A stretch of DNA of 64,000 nt. It comes from Liolophura sinensis (taxonomy: Eukaryota; Mollusca; Polyplacophora; Chitonida; Chitonidae). Under the pieces are notes generated by a model, which made no database searches, was not told the origin of the DNA, and worked only from the letters and a program-made list of their open reading frames with translations. The stretch covers positions 2,354,001-2,418,000 of the forward strand of contig NC_088301.1 of assembly GCF_032854445.1 (NCBI RefSeq), read 5' to 3'. This document shows positions 1 through 9,029 of this stretch, one piece after another. Numbering within the stretch: the first letter of the stretch is position 1; every line of letters begins with the position of its first letter. A program made the position numbers and the translations under genes.

Positions 1-356
1 CAAGTGGATTGTGATCAGTATTTACAATCACAGGTTGTCTCGAGGCTGTTACATAAACTTCAAAATGTTGCAGAGTTAAAATAACAGACAAACATTCTTT
101 TTCAACAGTTGAATCACTTCTCTGAAACTTGTTGAGTTTACGGGAAAAGAAACAAAACTGGATGATCAACACCAAGATTGTCTTCCTGAAGCAAAACAGG
201 ACCTACAGCAACATCACTTGCACCAACTGCTAACTTAAAAGTTTTCTCAAAATTAGGTGCTGACAACACAGGCGAACTTTTAAGTATGGCTTTTATCTCA
301 TCAAAAGCAGTCTGGCACTCATCTGACCAAATAAACTGGACTTTTCAACAGATGAG
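1..356 (-). pseudogene. RNase H domain of the Gmr1-like pol (partial, frameshifted)
   Basis: The minus strand encodes, in pieces, the end of the RT connection and an RNase H: a segment reading KLAVGASDVAVGPVLLQED near 230-170, VEKECLSVILTLQHFE near 120-60, and VNTDHNPL at the window edge. These match the first acidic motif, the glutamate motif and the TDHNPL motif of Ty3/gypsy RNase H. The first catalytic Asp (normally VDASD) is Gly here. A one-base shift breaks the frame near 150. Its position downstream of RT completes the PR-IN-RT-RH order. The domain continues beyond base 1. Confidence 0.8.
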
Positions 357-2695
357 TCAATGGCTCACTAATAGTGGAAAAATTTGGACAGAGTTTCCTG
401 TAATATCCAGCGATACCCAAAATGCGTTACAGGGTACAGGAAGTGTGCAAATAGCACTGACTTTAGAGTCAATAGGCTTAACTTGACCTTGGCCGAAAAC
501 ATGACCCAAACATGTGACAGTGGCACAACAAAATTCACTTTTTACAAGATGGAGGGTAAGTTTAGCCTGACTAAGTCTCTCAAACAACTGGCGTATCCTG
601 GAAACTCGCTGTTCCCAAGTGTCAGTGAAGATAATGACGTCCTCTATGTAGGCACGACACCCGTCCAAACTGGAAGTGACCTTCATCAGGCGTTGATACG
701 TAGCTGGGCTATTCCTCATTCCAAATGGCATTACCTTGTATTGAAAGAGTCCATCGGGCGTAGCAAAGGCTGAAACTTCACGAGCCTTAGGACTAAGAGG
801 AACCTGCCAAAACCCTTTTAGCAGATCGAACTTTGATACATGTTTCGCCTGACCAACAGCGTCAATACAGTCATCAATACGAGGTATTGGATAATTGTCT
901 GATTTAGTGACAGCGTTGACTTTCTTGTAATCCGTACACATTCTATATATACCATAAGGCTTGGGTACCAAAATACATGGTGAACTCCAGTTACTGTGAC
1001 TAGGCTCAATAAAGTCATTGTCTAACAGGTACTTAATCTCATTAGAGAGGTACTTAGCCTTCACTAGGTTTAACCTGTAAGGGTGCTGTTTAATAGGTGA
1101 GGCATCACCAACATCAACATCGTGAAAAATTACATCAGTTCTTGATTGTACATACGGAAACAAATGTGAAAACTCATAAACAAGTTCAGACAGTTGCTGT
1201 TGTTGAATGGGTTCCACATGTTGCAGTTTAGAATCAAGTTGTTTTAAGACATCTGAATTCCGGAGCTTCAAAGAACTGAGGTTAGAATCAACCAACTGTT
1301 CGCCAATATCATCTGTATTACAGCCACTCTGGTCGATGTCAGCAGCAACAACATTAACAGAATGTACAGCAGTGTTATCAGTGTCATTTCTGCTTACATA
1401 GGGTTTCAACATGTTAATGTGACATAACTGACTTGATTTGCGTCGATCAGGTGTTTTAACAACATAGTTAAGCTCACTCAGCTTTTTGTCAACAACATAT
1501 GGACCAAAATATCTGACATCAAAGCATTTACCAGGTACAGGTAACAATACTAGAACTTTCTGACCAGGTTGAAATGACCGAACAACAGATTTCTCATCAT
1601 ATCTACGTTTCATATTCTTCTGAGTACATTCAAGATTGGCTTTAGCCAATTCACATGCTCTGACAAGCTTAGCAGGAAAAACAGATACATAATCCAAACG
1701 ATTTACATTACTTGTGTCATCATTGAGAAACTGTTCCTTGTAAATTAACAATGGTCCTCTAACAGTATGTCCAAATACTAAATCAAATGAACTGAAACCC
1801 AATGATTCTTGTAATGACTCTCGAACAGCAAACATAAGAAATGGAATACCTTCATCCCAGTCTTTCTCTGTATCATAACAATAAGTCTTAATCATGTTCT
1901 TTAGTGTTTGGTGAAATCTTTCAATTGCACTTTGACTTTCTGAGTGGTAGGCAGAAGACTTGTATTGGTTAATGCCAAACTGGTACATAACTTGCTGAAA
2001 AATACCAGACATAAAGTTTAAACCTTGATCAGACTGTATGGATTTGGGTAAACCAAACAGAGTAAAAAAGTTTGTTAAAGCTTTGACAACAGACTTGGTG
2101 TTTATATTCCTTAAAGGAACAGCCTCAGGAAATCTGGTTGCTGTACACATAATAGTTAACACATACTGACTCCCAGACTTCGTCTTAGGCAGAGGGCCTA
2201 CACAATTAATCGATATTCTGCTGAATGGCTCTTGAAAAGCTGGTACAGGCCCTAATGGTGCCTTAGGAATAGTCTGATTAGGTTTACCCACTAAATGGCA
2301 TGTATGACATGATTTACAAAACTAGGTTACATCTCCCTTTAATCCTGGCCAAAAGAAGTGGTTCAGTATCCTGTAGTAGGTCTTGTTAACACCCAAATGA
2401 CCAGCTAATGGCATTTCATGTGCCATACGTAAAATTTCAGTTCGGTATGCCTTAGGTACAACAATCTGATGTTTAACAGCTAGTCATTATCAACAGATAC
2501 ATCAGGTGGTCTCCATTTACGCATAAGTATATCAGACTTGACACAATAACACACAGGTTCAGATGAAATATCACAATCATCGAGAGCTCTGTCAAACAAA
2601 CATGAAATTTCCGGGTCTTTATGCTGTTCAGTTACAAGCTGATGTTTAGAAACATGTGTCACTAGGTGTACAATGGTCTGATTCATCATTATCAA
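357..2695 (-). pseudogene. Integrase-reverse transcriptase part of Gmr1-like pol
   Basis: From 2695 down the strand encodes a linker, an H2C2 zinc finger (GHLGVNKTYYRIL then CKSCHTC, with one stop near 2322) and then a 644-codon open stretch starting at 2291. In that stretch the integrase core shows SDQG (Asp88) and QSAIERF (Glu124) with the standard 35-residue spacing, but the first Asp is Asn29 (INCVGPL). A chromodomain-like or linker region of about 250 residues follows. RT motifs come next: LVPKPYGIYRMCTDY, FDLLKGFWQVPL and MPFGMRNSP, with the catalytic box reading YIED (Glu550) in place of YxDD. Frame is lost after the RT thumb. Two changed catalytic residues and a stop make it inactive. 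The integrase-before-RT order is directly visible. Confidence 0.92.
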
Positions 2696-3393
2696 TACAG
2701 TCGCCTTGAGTAAACATTTGTGTAAGAAATGTATCTTGTAAGTCCGTTACTGTGTTTTTGCCGTTATCAGAAAGTTTGTTTGACATAGACCTCGTTACAG
2801 CACAAGAGGGATACAAATCTGGAATTTCTTTCTCAACAGGATCAACAGTTTGATTTAAACAAGGTTTATCAGGGTTAACCAATAGGATTAACCATTACTT
2901 TGTCACCACCAAGATCATTACCAAGTAGTAGATGAATTCCTTTAAAAGGCAAAGTAGGCCTAATGCCGACAGTAACAGGACCCGAAATAATATCTGATGA
3001 CAAGTAAGCTTTGTGAAGATGCACAGATTCAAATTCAGCAGAGCTTACACCTCTAATTAATACATTTGATCCAGAATATGACTCATCAGAATATGGCAAA
3101 ACATCTTGTAACAATAAAGATTGAGAAGCTCCAGTATCTCTTAATACCCTGATCTTTGTATCACAAGACATGTCACTTTTACGTGAGACTTTACCGTCAC
3201 AAATAAATGGCTCAAAATCCTTCATAACATTATCCTGTGAATTTTGTGTACAATCTACTGGTGGAGTCTTAACATAATCAAATGCATCAACATTGTTCAC
3301 TATGTCAGACTTTCTAGCAGTAACACACAAACCAGTAGGCTTGGAGCCACCCTCCTGTTCTTGCCTTCTCTTTAAAGCATAACTATTTGACAT
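2646..3393 (-). pseudogene. Aspartic protease region of Gmr1-like pol
   Basis: The open stretch 3393-2875 encodes RVLRDTGASQSLLL, the Asp-Thr-Gly-Ala active site of retropepsins, then the flap region and LLGNDLGGDKV near its end, corresponding to the ILGxD motif. A second stretch to 2646 continues into CAVTRSMSN, a post-protease linker motif familiar from Gmr1/SCAN-gag type elements. The active-site triplet is intact, but frame is broken at about 2875. No RT follows here; the H2C2 finger comes directly after. Confidence 0.85.
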
Positions 3394-4665
3394 GCCATGG
3401 CCTGGCTTCCTATATTAATTACATGTAACCCTGCTTAACTGTCTATCAGTAAATGTATGGTCAGACCTTCGTTGAGTAGTGTTTGAATTAACAGGCCTTC
3501 TTTGCTCGCCTGATTTGTAAAAATTTTGAGTCTGTTTCGGTGGGCCTGAATTTGAGTTGAATGAACTGCCGGAAAAGGGTTGAGGCTTTCTAAATATAGA
3601 CGGCTTTTTTCTGAAATGAGACCTTATGTGTAACCGTGTAAGTACTGGCCATAGTGGCGGCTACTTCTAATGTATCAGCCTTATTGTCCTCAATGAAAGT
3701 TCTGACATCATCATTAATACACCTTTTAAAGTCTTCAATCAAAATGATCTGTTTTAACTTTTCATAATCTTTATCTACACTTTTAGCAGAACACCACCGC
3801 TCAAACAATTGTTCCTTCTGCCTGGCAAATTCAATGTAAGTCTGATCTCTTTTCTCAAAATGTCTAAATTTCTGCCGATAGGCCTCTGGCACAAGCTCAT
3901 ATCTTTTTAAGATAACATCTTTCACAAAATCATAATCTGCAGCCTGTTCTGTTGATAACTCTGTGTATATATCCATAGCTTTGCCAGTTAACACAATCTG
4001 TAAAAGGGTAGTCCAGAACTTTTTAGGCCACTAAATTTTGAGCAATTTTCTCAAACTGTAGAAATATATATATATCTACATCAGTCTCACGAAACTGTGG
4101 CACCAATCTTACGTTTCTAGGGACGTCAAATTTTGGAGGCATATCACAAAAACTTAAGCCAGACCTATCTCCTTCTAGTTTCCTCGCTTCAATTTGGCTC
4201 TGAAGTCTCAATTTCTCCAATTCGAACACTCTTTCATTTTCCCTTTCTCTAAACAACCTTTCTTTTTCATTTTCCTTAAACAATCTTTGTTTTTCATTTT
4301 CTTTAAACAATCTCTAATCTTCCTTTTTCTTTAAACAATCTCTAATCTTCCTTTTCTTTAAACAATCTTTCATTTTCCTTTTTTTAAACAATCTTTCATT
4401 TTCCTTTTCTTTCACTTCTAACTCCTTCAGTCTTATTACAGTGTAATCATCGCCCTTAGGCCTGTACGCATCTAATGCACTTTCATCAAACTCCTGTAAT
4501 TTTACCACATTTAGCAATACTAAACTGCATATCTTTCTTGCGTAGGGATCTTTTGATATTAAGATTCAGGTATTTGCTTAAAGCATACAAATCATTCTTA
4601 TTTAATACATGAAAAATGTCCTGATCTGGCGCTTCCATAAACTCGTCGGGCTTAAAATCCGACAT
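3394..4665 (-). pseudogene. gag of Gmr1-like element (charged coiled coil, SCAN-like capsid, zinc knuckle remnant)
   Basis: The likely start is the ATG at 4665, encoding MSDFKPDEFMEAPDQ. After a frameshift near 4520 comes a charged, repeat-rich coiled coil (about 4450-4180). A capsid segment follows, containing FEKIAQ, then after another shift near 4022 KKFWTTLLQIVLTGKA and LVPEAYRQKFR. The last string is typical of the SCAN-like capsid domain in Gmr1-type gag. A degenerate CCHC knuckle lies near 3425-3390 (C..Y....GH....S), with a stop inside and two of four ligands lost. The polypeptide would package the RNA. At least three frame breaks are present. Confidence 0.8.
4225..4415 (-). repeat. 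Roughly 24-bp tandem repeats within gag
   Basis: Units of about 24 bp built on CTTTAAACAATCTTTCATTTTC (read on plus, with variants) recur about eight times. On the coding strand each gives about eight residues of the type ERLFKENEK, a highly charged heptad-like coiled coil. Several units carry single-base indels and rotate frame, which breaks the ORF. Expansion by slippage is likely. Confidence 0.8.
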
Positions 4666-4762
4666 GATGAATAAAATCTGCTGGCAAGATTTACTACAAA
4701 GTCAAAGACTAGAAAAACGACATAACTTACACAAAATCCTTTCAATTCCAATTCAAATTCAC

Positions 4763-4780
4763 TTCCCGGACAAGCCCCCA
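4763..4780 (-). other. Primer binding site, tRNA-Pro-like
   Basis: On the minus strand this reads TGGGGGCTTGTCCGGGAA, two bases inside the LTR boundary plus a short AT spacer. It differs from the well-known tRNA-Pro primer site of gammaretroviruses (TGGGGGCTCGTCCGGGAT) at only two positions. Position and sequence both support first-strand priming by tRNA-Pro. Confidence 0.8.
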
Positions 4781-4783
4781 ATT

Positions 4784-5824
4784 TGTTACGACCCAAACTG
4801 TCTGTATTATAAAGAGATGGCTTGTTCGAAATACACGACACTTTAGCACCACAAAAATGTAACCAAAACCAGCAGATTTTATTTTACAACAATTTATTAG
4901 GTTTACCAAGATCTGATAACAAGACTTTTACAAATACTAAAGTACTTAAGTTAAACAAGAAAGGATAGCAGTATCTATACAAATACTAAAGTACTTACAA
5001 GTACAACGGTGTCAAGTCCAAACGGACGCATATATTCCACAATGCTGAAAACCATACAGGCATAAATGCACAAATAAGAGGGAAAATCCACAGTATAACT
5101 GAGTGTATGACGAAATATACACAAAATTCCACAGACAGGGTCCGTGTACTAATAAGCACTGTGTACACAAAAGCACAAATTAAATATACAAGTTCAAACT
5201 AAACAGGGGCCTCCGTGGCTCAGTTGGTTAGCGGGCTAGCGCAGCGTAATGACCCAGGAGTCTCTCACCAATGCGGTCGCTGTGAGTTCAAGTCCAGCTC
5301 ACGCTGGCTTCCTCTCCGGCCGTATGTGGGAAGGTCTGTCAGCTGATGGTCGTGGGTTTCCCCCGGGTTCTGCCCGGTTTCCACCCACCTAAATGCTGGC
5401 CGCCGTCGTATACGTGAAAACATTTTTGAGTACGGCGTAAAACACCACAAAAAAAATCAAACTGAACAAGTGCTCGGTGGAGATATGATATAACAAAGCC
5501 AGAGGCTATAAAGACACCAAAATTCAGCACAAAAGGCCTACTTCAGTAATACACAGCGAAAGCATCTAAAACTCTCAATAATCCTCCTTTCTCCGCCTTT
5601 GACCTGCTTTCATAGGTCTTATATAGACTGGTGGAATTTTCTAGAATAAGAAAATTCCTGAACAGTTGTTGTAAACAAACAGGCCCGGAACTGAGGGTAT
5701 TCTGGAACATTCTAAGGCAGAGGCAGACGGCAGGCCCTGAACTCAGCATATGTAAACAGTGGCAAGCTAAATTTAGAAGCTGACGGCAGTTGCATACATA
5801 ACAATATAAATAATAATTCATACA
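4784..5824 (-). repeat. 5' LTR of the Gmr1-like element (with SINE insertion)
   Basis: The LTR starts TGTATGAATT at 5824 (minus strand) and ends GTAACA at 4784, next to the primer site. Without the SINE it is roughly 780 bp. A TATA box candidate (CTATATAAG on the minus strand) lies at 5618-5626. A 19-bp direct repeat (ACAAATACTAAAGTACTTA on plus) occurs at about 4930 and 4979. The partner 3' LTR is outside the window, so the boundaries rest on TG...CA ends, the PBS and the LINE junction. Confidence 0.82.
5206..5456 (+). mobile_element. tRNA-derived SINE (SINE-1), full length, inside the LTR
   Basis: It begins GGGGCCTCCGTGGCTCAGTT with an A-box-like segment (TGGCTCAGTTGGTTAG), then a B-box-like segment (GAGTTCAAGTCC). 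A conserved body follows and the tail reads TACGGCGTAAAACACC. Twelve-bp flanking duplications are visible: TCAAACTAAACA before and TCAAACTGAACA after, one mismatch. The same family recurs across the window. Confidence 0.9.
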
Positions 5825-5825
5825 G

Positions 5826-6715
5826 GGTTCGTATATTTAGAGCTAAAGCTCGTCGATTTATTAAGTCCAAGAGACGATCTTGTTGGTGAAATTTTGTTTC
5901 AGACATTACGTCAAAAACACCCATGCGTATCGTATGGGATAGTTCATAAACCTAATGGCAAAAACAATAAAGCCAAAGTTCAGCATTTGAGAAATGGAGA
6001 TACCTTATTGTCACCTCCACCTGATATAGCCAATAAACTAGCTGAAACAATTTCTCAGAAATCTTCTGCTAACAATTACACTGCTGTGTTTCAGCATATT
6101 AATAAAACGAAAGAAGAAAGTAAAATTGCTTTTTTTTCTAACAACTTAGAAGAATATAAAAGACCTTTTTGCAATGAGGAGCTTAGGGCTTCGTTAGGAA
6201 CAGCGCACGATGTCGCGTGCGGCCTAGGTCGTTTGTGTTATAGGCTTTTGAGCCGTTTGTCATCTGAGCCACTTAAGACTATCATGGACTTAATTCACGA
6301 TATTTGGATAACTGGTAATTTCCCGTCATCTTCGAGGGAGGTGTGTATTATCCCGGTCCCTTGGCCGGGTAGGGATTATACTGATCCAAACAATTACCCT
6401 CCCATAGCTCTTACCAGCTGGACGGGGTCAAAGGATGGGGACAGGGTTGCGGCTGCGGCTGTCTTAAAGCAGCGGGTCACTTCTCTTCGCCTGCCACCTT
6501 CATCTTCTATCTTTTCTGCAGAGGCCAGGGCTATACTCCTGGCCTTATTATATGTTTCCTCTGGGCATGACCAGAGGGCAGTGATATGCAGCGACTCGCT
6601 GTCTTGCCTTTTGGCGATTCAGAATAATAAATCTAAAAATCCTTTGATACTTGAGATAATAGCCAAACACCGAAAACTAATTAAAAGAGGTAAAGATATT
6701 ACATTCTGTTGGATA

Positions 6716-6773
<58 letters not shown>

Positions 6774-7233
6774 CGTGAAGGCCGACATTCCTGTACCATT
6801 CGTAGTCCGTAAAGGGCGTTCCAAGTCACACTGGTATCCATAGAAACACCTTCGTGGAAAGGGAAGCGAAAGTTGCCCTATATAAACCTGTATCTCTGGT
6901 TATAATCCCTTATACTGACGTGAAGTCTAATATTCTTAAATATATTCGTCACCTTTGGCAGGGTGAATGGGACTTGCAGATCCACAGTAAACTGCATGCC
7001 ATCCATCCTGTCATTGGCTACCATGCCTATACTTGTCAAATGTCTCGCAGAGACCAAGTAGTTTTAACGAGGTATCGTATTGGGCATTCTCATCTGACAC
7101 ACAATTTCATCTTAGATGGGAGCATGTTAGACAAAGGTACACGGTCAGCTCTATATATGAATTATTTAACACCATCGCTGGCGGTGTTGTCATAAATTAT
7201 TTGAAGGTCATTGGCCTACATCATAAAATATAA
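5826..7233 (+). pseudogene. ORF2 remnant of L1: RT N-part fused to RNase H
   Basis: An open stretch of 292 codons from 5894 runs from the pre-RT region through LSSEPLKTIMDLIHDIW and IIPVPWPGRDYTDPNNYPP to ALTSW, then continues in frame at TGSKDGDRVAAAAV of the RNase H. The deletion removes fingers and palm including YVDD. RNase H motifs present are DGSKDGD (Asp changed: TGSKDGD), AEARAIL and SDSLSCL. After the insertion at 6719-6829 the C-terminal part resumes (EREAKVALYKPV). It cannot be catalytic as an RT. Confidence 0.85.
6719..6829 (-). mobile_element. (TA)n tract plus about 55 bp of PLE 3' end, inserted in LINE L1
   Basis: The LINE reads GGATACCAA, then about 26 TA units, then AAGCGTGAAGGCCGACATTC and some 35 more bases, then resumes at GTCACACTGG. 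The 55-bp piece closely matches 25520-25567, the 3' end of PLE copy P2 in the same orientation, and more weakly 58836-58880. CCAA occurs on both sides of the insertion, a possible target duplication. It is best read as a very short 5'-truncated PLE. Confidence 0.7.
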
Positions 7234-7493
7234 ATTTTAATTGTCATAAATACCCATGGATAAACAGTTCTATACATATAGATGTATACATATACTATAA
7301 TCCTGGTTTTCGAGTTTTAATACTTATTTTTCTTTTATACGATTTTAAACATGTCTGTGGTTTTTGTTTTGTTTTTGATGTTCATATTATCATATCGAAA
7401 GCCTTAACCGTCTGGCGTTTTTCACCTCGTTCTCGCCACGATTTGGCTGAAATATTGCCGATACAAGCCATAATCATTCATCCATTCACTTAC

Positions 7494-8184
7494 TGTGATG
7501 TCAAGTTTGCTTTCTTCAGATGCTCTTCCTTTTGGGTCAATGTAGAACGCGGGGAGGGGGAGGGGGGGGAGGCTAATGGGTCAATCGAGTAGATTGACTT
7601 TTAACCTTTTGGTACTCAATCTGTTCGAGTATAGCTTACATGGATTCCCTGTTTCTATTTTCTGCTGGTCGTCCGGAGAGGTAGATTCGCCGTCGTTGGC
7701 ACTCAGTGGCGGGTGGGGAATACAGAAGGTGACATCAATAAATATACATCATGGCCTCGTTTTAACTCTTCAACAGTGGTTGTTAAAAATGGAAAAATGA
7801 GTTTCCACTAGAAAATAAAACAGGAAACGATTATTTTCGTACTTTTTTGGTGCTATCAAATACAACTAAAGACAAAATGAAAATAAACCCATTCGTATTA
7901 AAAAAAAACAATGGACAGTTATGCAGGAATGTAAAAAAGAATGTTAAAAAATGTAATCTTTAAACATTTTGTTGGAAGTTTCCAGAAAAAAACAATACAT
8001 CAATTTATTGAAAATTCAAAATATAAGCCTGTTTCTCCTTATATATAATTTAAACTGGTGTCATGGCATAATTCATGATAGACCAAGACTTTGTTGAACT
8101 GACTGAAGTGCTTCAACACCAAGGAGTAATTAAGGTAAATCGCTTTGTAGTTAAAAATATGGTAATCTCATAAAAACCAACACA
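7494..8184 (+). other. Unassigned AT-rich stretch with possible LINE 5' fragment
   Basis: At about 7605-7735 the string CTGTTCGAGTATA with following text resembles the 5' region of LINE L4 (31008 onward) and L3 (19310 onward), so this may be the 5' UTR of L2 separated from its ORF1. The rest is AT-rich, with a G-run near 7550-7570 and no coding signal I trust. Confidence 0.45.
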
Positions 8185-9024
8185 TATATGTTAACGTTCA
8201 ATAAACCGTCCCTTCCGTCATTAATATTTATCGGGCCATATAGTGTAAGGGTGGAGTTGTTTATACCTAACCCCTCCCGGTGTTTCTCCTGCAGGAGTCA
8301 GTGCCGCAATATGTTGGTCTGCTTTAGATGTGCGGAAGCAGGTCACGAGGGCTTCCACTGCACAAAACAATAAAATGTTTGAATTGTAGAGGAGCCCACA
8401 TGGCCTCTTCCAAGGACTATCCTCTGTTTAAGAAAGAAAAAGAAATCATAACCCTAAAATGTAAAAATCATATATTTATCAGGAAGCAAAGCGTCTGGTC
8501 TCTGTCACGGATGGTCTTACTAAATCCACATATGCCAATGTTGTAAGGAAACCCACTGTTTCTGTGGGGGTCCAGACATCTTTTACTTGGCCCATTGGCA
8601 AAGAACAGCTGGCATGAGACCCTTGGTTGACACAGCCAATTTAGCATCACAAACAGATTTAAACTTTATTATAAATAACCTCCTGCAGTCTCTCTATCTC
8701 AACACACACCATGCCATAATAAATCGAAATCCCATAAACCCGTTGAACTTTCACAGAAACCAACAAGTGCCAAAATAAATCGGAAAAGAAATCATAAAAG
8801 GGATAAACCTAGTGGCTACTTGGAGCGTTATCTTTAAGACCACTACGGACCCTATCCAAACCTTTGATAGGTTTGGATCGTTTGGGGGACGTTGATCCTT
8901 CAACTTCATATGCAGACGTAATGGCTACATCATCTGCACCTGGGAGGTCTCCTAGTATATCTCCCAAAAAGAGTCGTCCTCGGCCCAAGTACAAGTCCCC
9001 TATACGCCTTCTTCCATAATGTCT
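8185..9024 (+). pseudogene. LINE ORF1 (gag-like, zinc knuckles) of L2
   Basis: It encodes, in two frames, VELFIPNPSRCFSC, then CFRCAEAGHEGFHC (a CX2CX4HX4C knuckle), then CLNCRGAHMASSKDYP, the third CX2CX3H knuckle with its last Cys changed to Tyr. The first knuckle has lost spacing. Downstream is the Ser/Pro-rich tail ending at an ATG overlap region near 9020. ORF1 of this LINE group binds RNA. Several frameshifts and stops are present, and the N-terminus is not recognisable. Confidence 0.78.
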
Positions 9025-9029
9025 TCCTT

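Larger units (their letters stand above)
1..5824 (-). mobile_element. Gmr1-like Ty3/gypsy LTR retrotransposon, 5' LTR through RNase H (3' end outside window)
   Basis: Read on the minus strand the order is LTR, primer site, gag, protease, H2C2 zinc finger plus integrase core, reverse transcriptase, then RNase H running off the window edge. Integrase ahead of RT is the Ty1/copia-like order; among Ty3/gypsy elements it characterises the Gmr1 group, described in deuterostomes. The LTR edge at 5824 abuts LINE sequence that elsewhere in the window is continuous through this point, so the element inserted into a LINE. The bases right of the edge (GGGTT) resemble the LINE target (AGGTT), fitting a 5-bp duplication whose other half lies outside. 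Stops, frameshifts and catalytic substitutions show it is dead. Confidence 0.9.
5825..7493 (+). mobile_element. I-type LINE copy L1 (interrupted at 5' side by the LTR element)
   Basis: Sequence from GGTTCGTATATTTAGAGC onward aligns by eye to the ORF2 region of copies at 9977, 21645 and 33406. It holds the start of RT, lacks the RT palm, resumes in RNase H, and ends with the family 3' tail (GGCTGAAATATTGCCGAT then ATTCATTCA-type repeats). The portion left of 5825 was separated by the Gmr1-like insertion and is outside the window. A (TA)n plus PLE micro-insertion breaks RNase H at 6719. Confidence 0.88.

Noticed and set aside
384-773. 129-codon plus-strand open stretch
   Set aside because: It is the antisense shadow of the well-supported integrase-RT frame.
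5206-5300. Functional tRNA gene
   Set aside because: The A- and B-box-like parts belong to SINE-1; no cloverleaf pairing holds and the same unit recurs with body and tail.
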